DNA of 64,000 bases from Odontocerum albicorne (taxonomy: Eukaryota; Arthropoda; Insecta; Trichoptera; Odontoceridae), in contig OX463838.1 in the NCBI GenBank assembly GCA_949825065.1, positions 1,900,251 through 1,964,250 on the forward strand. Direction: 5' to 3'. The translations under genes and the position numbers were made by a program. Below are positions 41,078 through 50,419 of the stretch, in pieces (the first letter of the stretch is position 1; each line of letters begins with the position of its first letter). The notes beneath the pieces are model-generated. The model was not told where the DNA came from. It worked only from the letters and a program-made list of their open reading frames with translations, and made no database searches.

Positions 41078-41339
41078 ATTCACACGCAACTTATTGTATG
41101 TTTCTTAATGTTTTTGATTTATTTTATAACATTTTATTAAAAATAACAAAACATAATAGTGTTTGGTGCTTACCCCCACAGTGGAAGGGAAACATGGAGT
41201 TGACAGAAGAATGATAAGAGTAAGATTAATGCTGTGCGTGCACTAAGAAAAAAATGTGGGGTGTCAATGTTTGAAACAAGGCGGAATAAATACACCAGAA
41301 ATTAATGTTTTTATTAAGATGAAGAAATGAGCTTTACTG
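41078..41339. other. AT-rich intron
   Basis: Nothing recognised. Confidence 0.45.
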
Positions 41340-41864
41340 GGTTCAGATTTTAGGTATATCTCCATAGTACATTTACGCATTGAAAGAAAAAAAAATATTA
41401 ATAATAATTAGCACTTATCGGCCACATCAGAGATATTTTGTGAAAATTGGGAATAAATTCACCAATACAATCAAACGTGTGCCAGTGTGTAACGTAGGTA
41501 TATTAATTCTAAAAAACACTATGGATGAGGAAACGACGCTATTAACGTCTCACTCTCACTCTACTTCGGTACATGGGAACGCAAGAAATAGAATCTCAGT
41601 TCGCTCGCTTCAGTAGCTCGCAGGCTTTCGTTTAAGGTGGTCGTTTCACCCGTTTTGTGAACGTCGGCAGATGTTTTTTCATGTTTTCAGCAATTAAATT
41701 TAAATTATTATCACTTTTGACTTCAAATTTAATTAATTTAAGCGATTGGCTATGAATATTTTTATTATTTCGATTTTAAATAGCTTATTTTTACATATGT
41801 ATTGATGTGTATTGAATACACAGCACTGAAACAGCCGGATTTTTTTAGCACAGGAAGGGAAAGG
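41340..41864 (+). mobile_element. Diverged family-K relative, left end lost
   Basis: Aligns in order with K copies (AGATTTTAGGTAT, ACATTTACGCATTGA, CACAT(C)..GAGATATTTTGTGAA, TTTTTTCATGTTTTCAGCAA) but is much more diverged, and its right end is GGAAGGGAAAGG then TTAA (41865-41868). The first ~90 bp of the family are missing. An older subfamily. Confidence 0.75.
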
Positions 41865-41868
41865 TTAA

Positions 41869-42052
41869 TAAAATCATTGGAGGCGGATGCTCCGTATACC
41901 ATGGACCGCTAGGCATATTATCGTAATTATCATAAAAAAATGGAGAGCTTGAGATTTAAAAAGCTCTATCAAAATTAATTCGAACGTACTTTGGGCATGT
42001 TTCAAGAAGAAATTATGAAAGTTCGGTGAATTTGCTGATCAACAGGCCAGTT
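41869..42052. other. AT-rich intron
   Basis: Nothing recognised. Confidence 0.45.
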
Positions 42053-42206
42053 AACTTCAAATACATGACTTGCTTTTATATACTATTCTTGGACTCTACA
42101 ATATGTGTGTAACAATACTCTATAAAAGATATTTTGAGCATTGTCACACATCGCAGGATAAAATATTGTCAATATGGCAAATATAAATGTAACAAAATCT
42201 TCTTTG
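42053..42206 (-). mobile_element. Copia-type LTR fragment (solo)
   Basis: Matches the LTR of the element at 44798-45416 (ACATGACTTGCTTTTATA, GTGTGTAACAATAC, ATTGTCA..ATGG) without internal sequence. Likely a solo LTR; no clear 5-bp duplication was resolved. Confidence 0.65.
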
Positions 42207-42659
42207 TGTCCTGAATTCAGCATGCCCCAGGATAGGGAGGAACGGAGACAATAGGTGCCCCGAGTTCAAAATATAGCAAAAGACCACGACACTCAGCATA
42301 AAGCACGCGATGAAGAAGCAAAAAAAAGTGAGTTAGGATGCCCTTAATAGTTTCGTTCTTAAATAGGGGATCGAAAATAGCCTCGACTGCGGATGACGTA
42401 AATAATTGTCGGGCACATTAAATAGAAGTTTATTGATCAATGGAGGATTTGGTATTTTTCTTGTTTGTTAAGTAGTGTCCAAATGTACATACTCGTAACA
42501 TACGCACAGTTTTGTTGATTTCTCCCAAAATTAAGGGAGTGATAACTCACCATTCAGTGACTGAAATAACGCAATTTATTTCAAAAACATTGTCACCGAT
42601 ATTGCAGGAACACGTAACTTGATTTTTTGGTATAAGTAACTTTTTGTCATCTCTAGTAT
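42207..42659. other. Intron, nothing recognised
   Basis: No recognisable feature. Confidence 0.45.
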
Positions 42660-42912
42660 CATTGACACATTTTTGCATTAACACATATATTTATTTTCAA
42701 TTCACTAATAACGCGAATAATTTCGTCCTTCAGCTCAATAATTGATCGGGGGTCATTTTTATAGATCTGGCTTTTTACGTAACCCCAGAGAAAATAGTCT
42801 AATAGTGTCAGATCACATGATCTTTGGTGGCCAATTAACATCACCGTTTCCTGAGATTACAGTACATAAAATAATTCAACAATTTGAACGCGTTGTTGTA
42901 TTGTCGTGAATG
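42660..42912 (-). mobile_element. Tc1/mariner element O, copy 2 fragment
   Basis: Minus strand: the N-terminal remnant (ACAACAACGCGTTCAAATTG) is joined to DYFLWGYVKSQIYKNDPRSI and DEIIRVISEL by the same deletion junction as copy 1 (GGAAACGGTGATGTTAATTG). Lacks both terminal repeats. Confidence 0.85.
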
Positions 42913-43644
42913 GAATGATCGATTGTCCGAAACTCTTGGAATTGATTAGCATTCGAGTTCTGACAAGAATTACCATCCTGCAAGACACATTTCTATATGA
43001 AAATTACAGAACAAATTACTTTGCGAATTCTCCCATACCTAGACTGCACATGATCGGAAATGTTAGTTTGCTGACCTATAAGGAGTGTCTGAAAAGGCAC
43101 TTCTGAATATCCGAGCCTTGAATTGGAATCCCATGTGTCTCGAGGACTTTTGAAGACCTTAGTTGAACTATTTTTTAATTGATTATTGTGTTTTTTTTTA
43201 CTATTTTTCCCCGCACTTTTTGATGATTTGTGAAGTTGCACATGTCTGATTCCGTCTAATATATTTTGTTTTTTGTTTGTTTTTAAACTTTGCAGTGCGG
43301 GCTGTGTGCCTGTGGACGGCCCCATATTGTATTGGTAATATTTAATTTAACGATTCGATACCTGTTTAACTCAAATATTTTTTTGGTAATTGTGTAAAAT
43401 TATTTTTATTTTTTAAAACTTAAAATGTTGATCACTCACTGCTTGCTCTTTTATTATTTGTTAAAATGTATATTGTACCGTTTATTTATAAATAAATAAA
43501 CAAATAAACAACATTGTAGAACTCCATTTTATTACTAAATAATGATTTGACATTTCTATGTGTAAAAAAATCTGCAAAATAACTTAATTAAATCACAAAA
43601 TTAAATCATATGGCAGTTAAAACTGATTGTATTTTAGTGATAAA
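42913..43644. other. Intron, unrecognised frames
   Basis: A minus-strand frame of 110 codons (42993-43325) is Ser/Lys-rich with no motif I know and no splice support. Not called as a gene. Confidence 0.4.
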
Positions 43645-43845
43645 AGTTTGAGATTCAACATGACTGAACAATTATAAATTTTGAGATTCAACATGATTGA
43701 ACAATTATAAAGTTTGAGATTCAACATGATTGAACAATTATAAAGTTTGAGATTCAACATGATAAAACAATTATAAAGTTTGAGATTCAACATGATTGAA
43801 CAATTATAAAGTTTGAGATTCAACATGATTGAACAATTATAAATA
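43645..43845. repeat. 33-bp minisatellite, about 6 copies
   Basis: The unit contains AAGTTTGAGATTCAACATGA and TTGAACAATTATA. The 33-bp period (11 codons) gives an accidental repetitive frame. Confidence 0.93.
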
Positions 43846-44394
43846 ACAAAGTACGAGCGTAATAGTTAAATTAATAAACAAATACGTTTATATTTTTTAA
43901 ATGAAACTTAAAAAAATAATGAGCAGCTGGGGGTGTTTGGCTTAGCTATTTACTTAATGTATCCCTTAAAAAAACCAGCCCCTATAACATATGTTTACTA
44001 AATCAAACTAAAAACCTAATAAAACCTTTCGTTTGATAAAAAAAAATCGTCTTGGCTGAAAGTAAAAAGCCTCAACGGTTTGTTTTAAAAATTATAATAA
44101 CTAAATTAATAGGTTTCATCTTGTTTTACATCAAAGTGAGGTAGAGATAATATTGTAGTATACAAATTTTACAAGTGCTAGTTGTTAAAGAACTAGTGAT
44201 TCAGCTCGTATTTAAAAAAAATGGTTGGATTAAAGCTATATATTGTAAAATATTATGCTATATAAGCTTGGTAAGTAATTTATTGTGTACAGTTTCACAA
44301 TGCTTTTGCCAAGTAAAATAGATCTCTCCCTTTAATTTATATTATTGTATAGAATTTATAGCTTTACATGGCTGCCTGCGGGACACTACCATAT
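43846..44394. other. AT-rich intron
   Basis: Nothing recognised. Confidence 0.45.
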
Positions 44395-44797
44395 ATGGAG
44401 AAACAAACACATGCTAACCGAAAGTAAGGTCAGGATATATGGTATAAGACATGCGTCCGCCCCATCATGACATATGAGATAGAAGTGAGAGCCGATACCA
44501 ACAGGACAAAAAACCTTCTCAGAGTGGCGGAAATGAGTACCCTACGCTTCATCGCAGGCAGAACTCTTAGAGATCGAATCAGAAATGAGACGATGAAGTC
44601 TGTATGTTATTTAGTGTTGAAGACATAGTGAGGTGGAGAAGAATCAGAAGGTGCTTTTGGAGGGATCATGTGGACCGCATGGAGGATACGAGACTTGCGA
44701 AAATTGCTAAGATTGAAAACCGTAACAGCAGGAGATTACCAGAAAGGCCGCCGAAAAGATGGAAGGATAGCTGGACGTCATCATCCCAGGACAGCCC
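44395..44797 (+). mobile_element. RTE family M fragment, interrupted by copia
   Basis: Plus strand: STLRFIAGRTLRDRIRNETM, EDIVRWRRIRRCFWRDHVDR, MEDTRLAKIAKIENRN and RPPKRWKDSWTSSSQDSP, with frame changes. The coding end is cut by the copia derivative; a GAAGAAGGAGAAG tail-like end reappears at about 45468. Confidence 0.82.
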
Positions 44798-44811
44798 TGT
44801 TAAGTTTCTTT

Positions 44812-45164
44812 TGAACACCCATTTCACATCTAAAATTGCCTTATCCTCTGGTTTACTCACTAGTGTCCAAGTATTATTTATGACAAGACTTTTCATCTCA
44901 CTGTCCATTGCATCTTTCCATCGTCTAGCCTCATTACATGTTGTCGCTTCTAATTGCTTGTTGGTTATCGCGCCATTGTTATCGGGTTGCTTGAACATCT
45001 TTTTCTTCGTATTCTTCTTGATTATCTTTGACATGAGCCCTTCGTTGTATTACTTCCTTACACTTTTTGTACTGCAAGAATTTTATCATGCTCACTTTCC
45101 AGATAAAATATTCTGTACCGTCAAATAGCGGTATATTTATTTCACTATTTCTTGTGCACACCAT
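44812..45164 (-). pseudogene. Copia gag start joined to RT fragment
   Basis: From ATG 45164: NIPLFDGTEYFIWKVSMIKF and LQYKKCKEVIQ, typical of a copia gag N-terminus. After about 50 codons it shifts to a frame with NEARRWKDAMDSEMKSLVIN, NTWTLVSKPEDK and DVKWVFKRN, the start of the copia reverse-transcriptase domain. The join is a large internal deletion. Non-functional. Confidence 0.82.
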
Positions 45165-45240
45165 ATTTCTTTTTTAATAAATACTCTAAAACTTCACTTA
45201 TATTTAATAACCACGGACCTCTAACAACAGACCTTAACCA

Positions 45241-45253
45241 CGCTCTGCTACCA
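45241..45253 (-). promoter_or_regulatory. Primer-binding site, initiator tRNA-Met type
   Basis: Directly next to the LTR end ...CTTAACA, the minus strand reads TGGTAGCAGAGCG. This is complementary to the 3' end expected for insect initiator tRNA-Met (GCTCTGCTACCA), the usual primer for copia-type reverse transcription. Confidence 0.75.
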
Positions 45254-45416
45254 TGTTAAGTTTCTTTAATGCGCACAATTTCAGATACATGACTTGCTTT
45301 TATACATTACTTTTGGACTCTACAACACGTGTGTAACAATACACTACAGAAGATATTCTGTTCATTGTCACACAGCGCAGATCAAGATATTGTCAACATG
45401 GTAAATATAAATGTAC

Positions 45417-46187
45417 CCACAAACCAACAAACCCACCGTTACAAACAGGTCATACGACCTAGATCAAGAAGAAGGAGAAGTGTACAATTTTTTAATGAAA
45501 GTGTAAAATAAATAAACAGTTAAATTTCAAAGTATCACTCCTGCCATAAACTCTATTTGTCCTCTTTAATTTAATTTAATGTGACAACGAGTTTGAGATT
45601 TAATTTGAAAACGAAATAGATATCCACACTAGCGATGGCGACAATCCAATAGAGAATAAATCAATAAATAAATGCACGTTCCAGTTTCAATAAAACAATG
45701 GAAATGGAAACGTATCACATATTGAACCTCATTTCAGTTCGATATAAATAAAATAACATCCCATAATAGGGGCAGCTCCATCAATTATATAGGTCAGATG
45801 AAAACAATGGGCAGCTCTCCAGTGGCGTACGTGCATGTTACAGTTTGCCCACAGAAAATGAGAAAAACTTTTCCCATCATAATAACAAAAAAAAAGTAAT
45901 TATACAATCAACTCGTGCATGAAAATAATCTACAATATTGATTAACAATGTGAACGCTGCGCATGGATTTCAAAATAATTTTAAATGTATTTAAAAGTTG
46001 AGTTAAATTATTGATATTATTAAAATGATTGCGTAAATTTTAAACTAATCCTTTTGAAGTGTGCCTTTAAATTATCTTTTTGCATTTAAGATCTTATAAA
46101 ATTTAAGGTAATTTTAACTCAAAATCCCTTCAAAATCAATATATACTATTTAAGTTCACTTAAATAGTCATTTAAGAATTGTGAGGT
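45417..46187. other. AT-rich intron
   Basis: Apart from the possible RTE-M tail at 45460-45485 nothing is recognised. Confidence 0.4.
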
Positions 46188-46450
46188 GCATGGCTGCGCG
46201 GTTATGTCCTGAACTTCCATGCGGAAGGCTTCTGGTTTGGACCCTGTGCCCCTAGTATTCGAGGGTATAAGGATACCCATGACTTCGACGGCATTTATTC
46301 TTTCTGTGAGTTTGCTGGTGTGCAACGGCTCACTAACTTAAAAAAATTACTCCACGACACAGCTTCGCTTTCCAATTGATATTGGCATGGCGAGGGGATC
46401 CTCGACTACGAGGCTCAACAATTACGATAGCGACGACGAATTTAAGAATT
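46188..46450 (+). mobile_element. SINE family I, plus-strand copy
   Basis: Head GAGGTGCATGGCTGCGCGGT, degraded B box, body with GGTATAAGGATACC, and end GGGGATCCTCGACTACGAGG. Matches 15020-15418 inverted. Confidence 0.72.
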
Positions 46451-46475
46451 ATAATATACCTGTACTTATATACAT

Positions 46476-46718
46476 GAAGTGGCAATGAGCCGGACACGTA
46501 GCCAGAATGTCAGACTCCCGATGGACATCCGAAATAATCCAATGGTACCCAAGAGGCATAAAGAGGCCCAGAAGAAGACCGAAAGTACGCTGGATACATG
46601 AAATCAGAAAGCATGGCAGCATCACATGGCATCAACCAGCAATAAACCGAACTAGTTGGAGTCAACTTGGGGAGACCTTCATCCAGCAGTGGATCGACCC
46701 TGGTTGACAACGATGATG
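46476..46718 (+). mobile_element. RTE family F tail with 8-bp TSD
   Basis: KW-Q-stop-AGHVARMSDSRW, EIIQWYPRGIKRPRRRPKVR and GETFIQQWIDPG stop, with a GATGATGAT tail. TSD ATATACAT at 46468-46475 and 46719-46726. Confidence 0.87.
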
Positions 46719-46859
46719 ATATACATTATGTAAACATTTTTGGGTATATACTTCAACGTAGCTAAACTTCATTCATATTTTGATAAAGCCATTGTATAAT
46801 AAAACATTTGTCACTGAGTAAATAAATAAATACTTATCAAAGCGTTTAATTTTTATTTT

Positions 46860-47070
46860 CCTTATAACATATATACATGTATACCATCACGCCATTTCCC
46901 TGTCAGGGTAGGCAGAGAAGACATATCGCTATACTTTCCTATCTCAACAAACATCCTTAGCCTCTCCTACATCCACACTCATTTTCATATAATTTCTACG
47001 ATTTCCATGACTTCCTACGTTTCCTTCTTTCAGAATATCATTAATTAGTTCCAACGATACTTTACTTAGT
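46860..47070 (+). repeat. Dispersed repeat family G
   Basis: Core CAGGGTAGGCAGAGAAGACA and a 3' part with TTTCTACG..CTTTCAGAATATCATTAATT, very like 7590-7795. Confidence 0.7.
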
Positions 47071-47328
47071 AAAAAAAAAGAGCTACGCCAGTGCGGCCGT
47101 TGTAATAATATATTTATGAAAATAATCCTTAAGGAAAATTTGGAGTTAAAGTACAATTGAAAGGAGACTGAAAAAAAACTTTCACAGGAAGGGTTGGAGG
47201 TGACTCACTAAGAGCTGTTCTACTTTGCTAATGGAAGTGTTCTTGAACTACTAAGAGGGGAAGTATTCTTCAAAAGTTGGGAAGGTATAAAAAGTTCGAT
47301 TTAATAAGTTTTGAGGTTAAAACAATAT
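47071..47328. other. Intron
   Basis: Nothing recognised. Confidence 0.4.
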
Positions 47329-47551
47329 TTAACTCTTGCCTTATTGTGCTAAAAAATTCCGCCAGCCACGGTGCTGGACGCTAAGCGTCCAGTGAAAAAT
47401 GTATGTTTTAAATTAAAATTATGCAAAGTTTGCAAGGTTATTTTTTGTAATAAGCTATATAAATTATTTTATTATGTATTAAAACGTCGAATAATCAAAT
47501 AAAATATAAGTCTTGGTCACTCGCTATCCATCACAGGGTGGCAAGTGTTAA
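47329..47551. mobile_element. TTAA-flanked MITE with internal perfect hairpin
   Basis: TTAA at both ends (47329-47332, 47548-47551); inverted termini CTCTTGCC and, reversed, CACTTGCC. Inside, CTGGACGCTAAGCGTCCAG is a perfect 9-bp-arm palindrome, preceded by a second hairpin (CCAGCCACGGTGCTGG). 223 bp, no coding. Confidence 0.75.
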
Positions 47552-47808
47552 GCACTGTTTAATACTTGATAGAAATGGATCAGACTATTTGTCACAATAA
47601 TCTTAGACTTAATGATAATTGAATATAGTCTGAGGTAAAATAAACGAGATATTTGGGTGAACAATAAAATAGTAAGAATTCTGCTATTTGGGAAGTTTAT
47701 TATCAGATATCAATGCAAGAAAATACATAAAAAAGTAGAACTATCACCATTATGATGGAAATGCGCATAGTTACGTATCTTGTCTTCGCGTATGGCGCGG
47801 AGACTTAA
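47552..47808. other. Intron
   Basis: Nothing recognised. Confidence 0.4.
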
Positions 47809-48520
47809 GGCGCAATTCCACTGAGGCAACATTTAGGCAACATGTAGCATGCGGCATTGACGAATGCTACACACAGTCTTTCAATCGAAGGAACACGAAG
47901 CGACAAGAAGCAAGTATCTTTGTAGCATGCTACATGTTGATTGTTGTTGCCGGGACGCATGCGTCACCTTTCGACATGTTTCAGCGTGTCGAACAATGTC
48001 GCCGTTATCCGAAAGTCAGCGGAAAGTCAGATCGGTGCGGCTTGTACTCGTAGTGTGTGACATGGAGTGGAATATTGATAAAACTACCTTGTTTGTTGAA
48101 GATTATCATAATTCACCGAAGTTATGGAATAATAAAATCAATGATTATAAAGACAACAGGATAAAAAATGATAAACTGAAGCAGTTAGCGAGTAAATATG
48201 ATTGCACTGTAATCGACGTGAAAAAAAATCAAGAATTTGCGCTCAGCTTTTCATAATTCTGAGCTTCTTGACTACCAACATATAATTCTCTTCTCCAACA
48301 CCGTGGTTTTCTTTTTTTCTTCTACGATTCAAAACTATTACCAAATATGCAGCCGCCACGATTGTTTGTAAATACATAATGTACCAAACTGACGTTGCGT
48401 CCATGGAATTGTTTAAGACGCATGCTACACGTGTTGACGACAAAGCGCACGCGACTCGGGGAGTCAAAATCCGCATGTGACATTGTTAAAATTTGTGGCA
48501 CATAGTCGCACATCTAGGAA
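47809..48520 (+). mobile_element. Putative PIF/Harbinger-type remnant with a MADF gene fragment
   Basis: The segment has repeated GTAGCATGC words: the perfect palindrome GTAGCATGCTAC (47922-47933), AACATGTAGCATGCG on the left and, inverted, CGCATGCTACACGTGTTG on the right (about 48418). They suggest inverted subterminal repeats of a DNA transposon. Borders and TSD are not resolved. The enclosed short frame encodes a MADF-like start. Confidence 0.5.
48062..48256 (+). pseudogene. Truncated MADF-domain protein
   Basis: 64 codons: MEWNIDKTTLFVEDYHNSPK, LWNNKINDYKDN, KLKQLASKYDCTVIDVKK, then a stop. The pattern (acidic start, FVE.Y...P.LWN, Y+.N, ..A....., VKK) is the first two-thirds of a MADF domain, a DNA-binding Myb/SANT-like fold also found in the accessory protein of PIF/Harbinger transposons. 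The last helix is missing; the frame opens further upstream (47864) without clear similarity. Confidence 0.65.
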
Positions 48521-48604
48521 CAGGCAACACTAGGAAACATTGGGAACCAGCGTTACAGTGAAGACAAGATTGTGAATTCTTTCAAAGTAAATAATAATCC
48601 CAAA

Positions 48605-48846
48605 GAATACCTTTGTGACCTAGTTGATAAGACGCCTGTCTTCCAATCCAGGAATTTCGGGTTATTTTCCCGTTGGAAACCAATTTTTTCGTAGAGTTTG
48701 GTACTTACTAAAGGTTTGTTTAACACCTTTATGATTGTTGGAAAAGATTGCCAAATTTCGATAAACCCACCTGGTTGTACTGCATAAATCGAACCCACAA
48801 CCCACGTTTCGGAAGATAGATATCTTATTTACTAGGCCTCGAAGTC
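48605..48846. mobile_element. Two SINE-like units, tail to tail
   Basis: 48605-48780 (+) has TTTGTGACCTAGTTGATAAG, a decayed B box and a tail GTTGGAAAAGATTGCC with CCACCTGGTTG, as in family A. 48782-48846 (-) is a second head: GGCCTAGTAAATAAGATATC and GTGGGTTCGATTTATG. Both decayed. Confidence 0.65.
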
Positions 48847-48954
48847 CTATGTGAATTACATATTAAAAAAATATGATGACATATGAAAACTTCACACATA
48901 CAAGGTGCTAATTATTTCTAAAAATCATACAACTAACTACACTACCCTTAAGCC

Positions 48955-49065
48955 GAATGACTATAGTATATCTGAAGATCTACAAAGGTTTCTTTGTAGA
49001 TCGATTTCTGCGGTTTTCTTACCAATTATGTTTTTATGAACATATGCAGATGCGGAGAAGTACCT
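48955..49065 (-). repeat. Repeat family D, part 1 of an interrupted copy
   Basis: Minus-strand version of 55985-56155 (GTAGATCTTCAGATATA, ACCGCAGAAATCG, ATGTTCATAAAAACATAATT). Interrupted by RTE N-beta at 49066 and resuming at 49469-49540. Confidence 0.65.
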
Positions 49066-49468
49066 GCCATTTGAAGAATCAAATGCCACAATTCCTTCAA
49101 GGCAACTGGATGGGGAAATATTAGCCGGCTGTGACTCATTTAAGTATCTGGCCTCACTCATTCACAAAGACGGAGGGTGCGCAGCGGATGTTGACCATAG
49201 AATAGGTGTGGGATGGATGAAATTCAGATCGAGACGGAGACCACCAGACCATACGGTAAATCAGGCAATGCCTGTGGATCTTCCACGACAGCCGTTCAGG
49301 GAAAGACCAAAGAACTCCTAGATAACTCAATGCTTCAAAATCCTGCAGAGAAACGGCCTAGATGAAAGCGACACCCGGAACCGAAGAACATACAGCCTGA
49401 GAACGAAGAGACGACCCCAACAGCCTACCTAGGCAATGAGTTGGGACAGTGCCAGTAAGAAGAAGAAG
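49066..49468 (+). mobile_element. RTE family N (beta), internally deleted, in repeat D
   Basis: Starts in the ORF2 part before the thumb (LPFEESNATIPSRQLDGEIL, CDSFKYLASLIHKDGG, GVGWMKFRS), then jumps to RRRPPDHTVNQAMPVDLPRQ and the beta tail ending AAGAAGAAG. TSD of 22 bp with two mismatches (49044-49065, 49469-49490). Confidence 0.85.
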
Positions 49469-49552
49469 ATGCAGATGCGAGGAAGTACCTAGTCTCATGG
49501 CCGCAGCTTCTATCACCTCATTCTTATACCCAACTAATGTACATTTATTTTG
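49469..49552 (-). repeat. Repeat family D, part 2
   Basis: AGTACCTAGTCTCATGGCCG continues the D copy; reads AGACTAGGTACTTCC on the minus strand as in 55998. Confidence 0.6.
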
Positions 49553-49670
49553 TAACATTTTTAATCTGTCATAATAGTAGGTTTGCACCCTGAATTAGAG
49601 TGCCCTTGCAAAGTCTGCTGTCTTAACGGCGCTATATAAATTGTCTTTTTATTATTATTAAAAAAAAGTA
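49553..49670 (+). repeat. Repeat T, single-unit form
   Basis: TTTTTAATCTGTCATAATAG, GTGCCCTTGCAAAGTCTGCT and TTAACGGCGCTATATAAATT align with the outer parts of 32266-33108, where the central 25 bp is expanded. Confidence 0.7.
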
Positions 49671-50419
49671 AGGTTAAGTGTTTATGTGGTATGCTGAGTT
49701 CACAAGACAGCTGGAAATAAAAAAAAAAACGAAGATTTATTATTGTGTGACAACGCAGACGACGGGCAGCCCGCAAAGCACATAACAATCCGCCGTGAAG
49801 TATGTCAATGGTCAATATTTGCGGAGACTAGCACACACTCCCTCATGTGTGTGCATTGTGCGCTATTCAATTATATGTTATATTTGAATTATGTTAAATT
49901 CAATATCATAATATGTTATGATTTATTATATTTGCAACAGCTACGGACTGAATGGCACCGCTCGCCTTTACTTCCCTCTATTTCTAGCAGGTGATTGAAC
50001 ATCACGGATTTTTTACGCTATTGAGAAATGAAATCTGTATTTGAAACTCCATTTATTTTATAAAAACAATAATTTATACAGAACTGGTTTCCCTAATTTA
50101 TACAATGAGAAAAAATGTAGCAAAATGTAATTCAGCCATACAAAAAAATAAAGAAATTAAATTTAAAAAAAATATACAATAGTTAAGGCATTAATTCTGT
50201 AGAGGTTTTAAGACATTGTAATTTGTTTACTTAAACACTGTTTATTTCATTTTATATATAAACCTTCCGGTTTCAAGATATTCACCTCATCATCAGGGGA
50301 GCACAAAAAAGATTTTTTAGTGGTACCGGTAGGGTTATACCATTACATAAAAAAGAATAAATAGTGATTGACAAAGAAAATAACAATAAATAAAAATACA
50401 CTTAAAATTAAACACTACT
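49671..50419. other. Intron, nothing recognised
   Basis: Frames at 49743-49994 (83 codons) and 49561-49815 have no motifs. Confidence 0.45.

Larger units (their letters stand above)
44798..45416 (-). mobile_element. Copia-type LTR element, internal deletion derivative
   Basis: Minus-strand order: LTR (45416-45254), primer-binding site, gag start, fragment of the RT domain, then only the last bases of the 3' LTR (TGTTAAGTTTCTTT inverted, 44798-44811). Protease, integrase, RNase H and most RT are absent. It lies inside an RTE-M copy. Confidence 0.8.

Noticed and set aside
42993..43325. 110-codon minus-strand ORF
   Set aside because: Low-complexity Lys/Ser composition, no motif, no splice context; probably chance.
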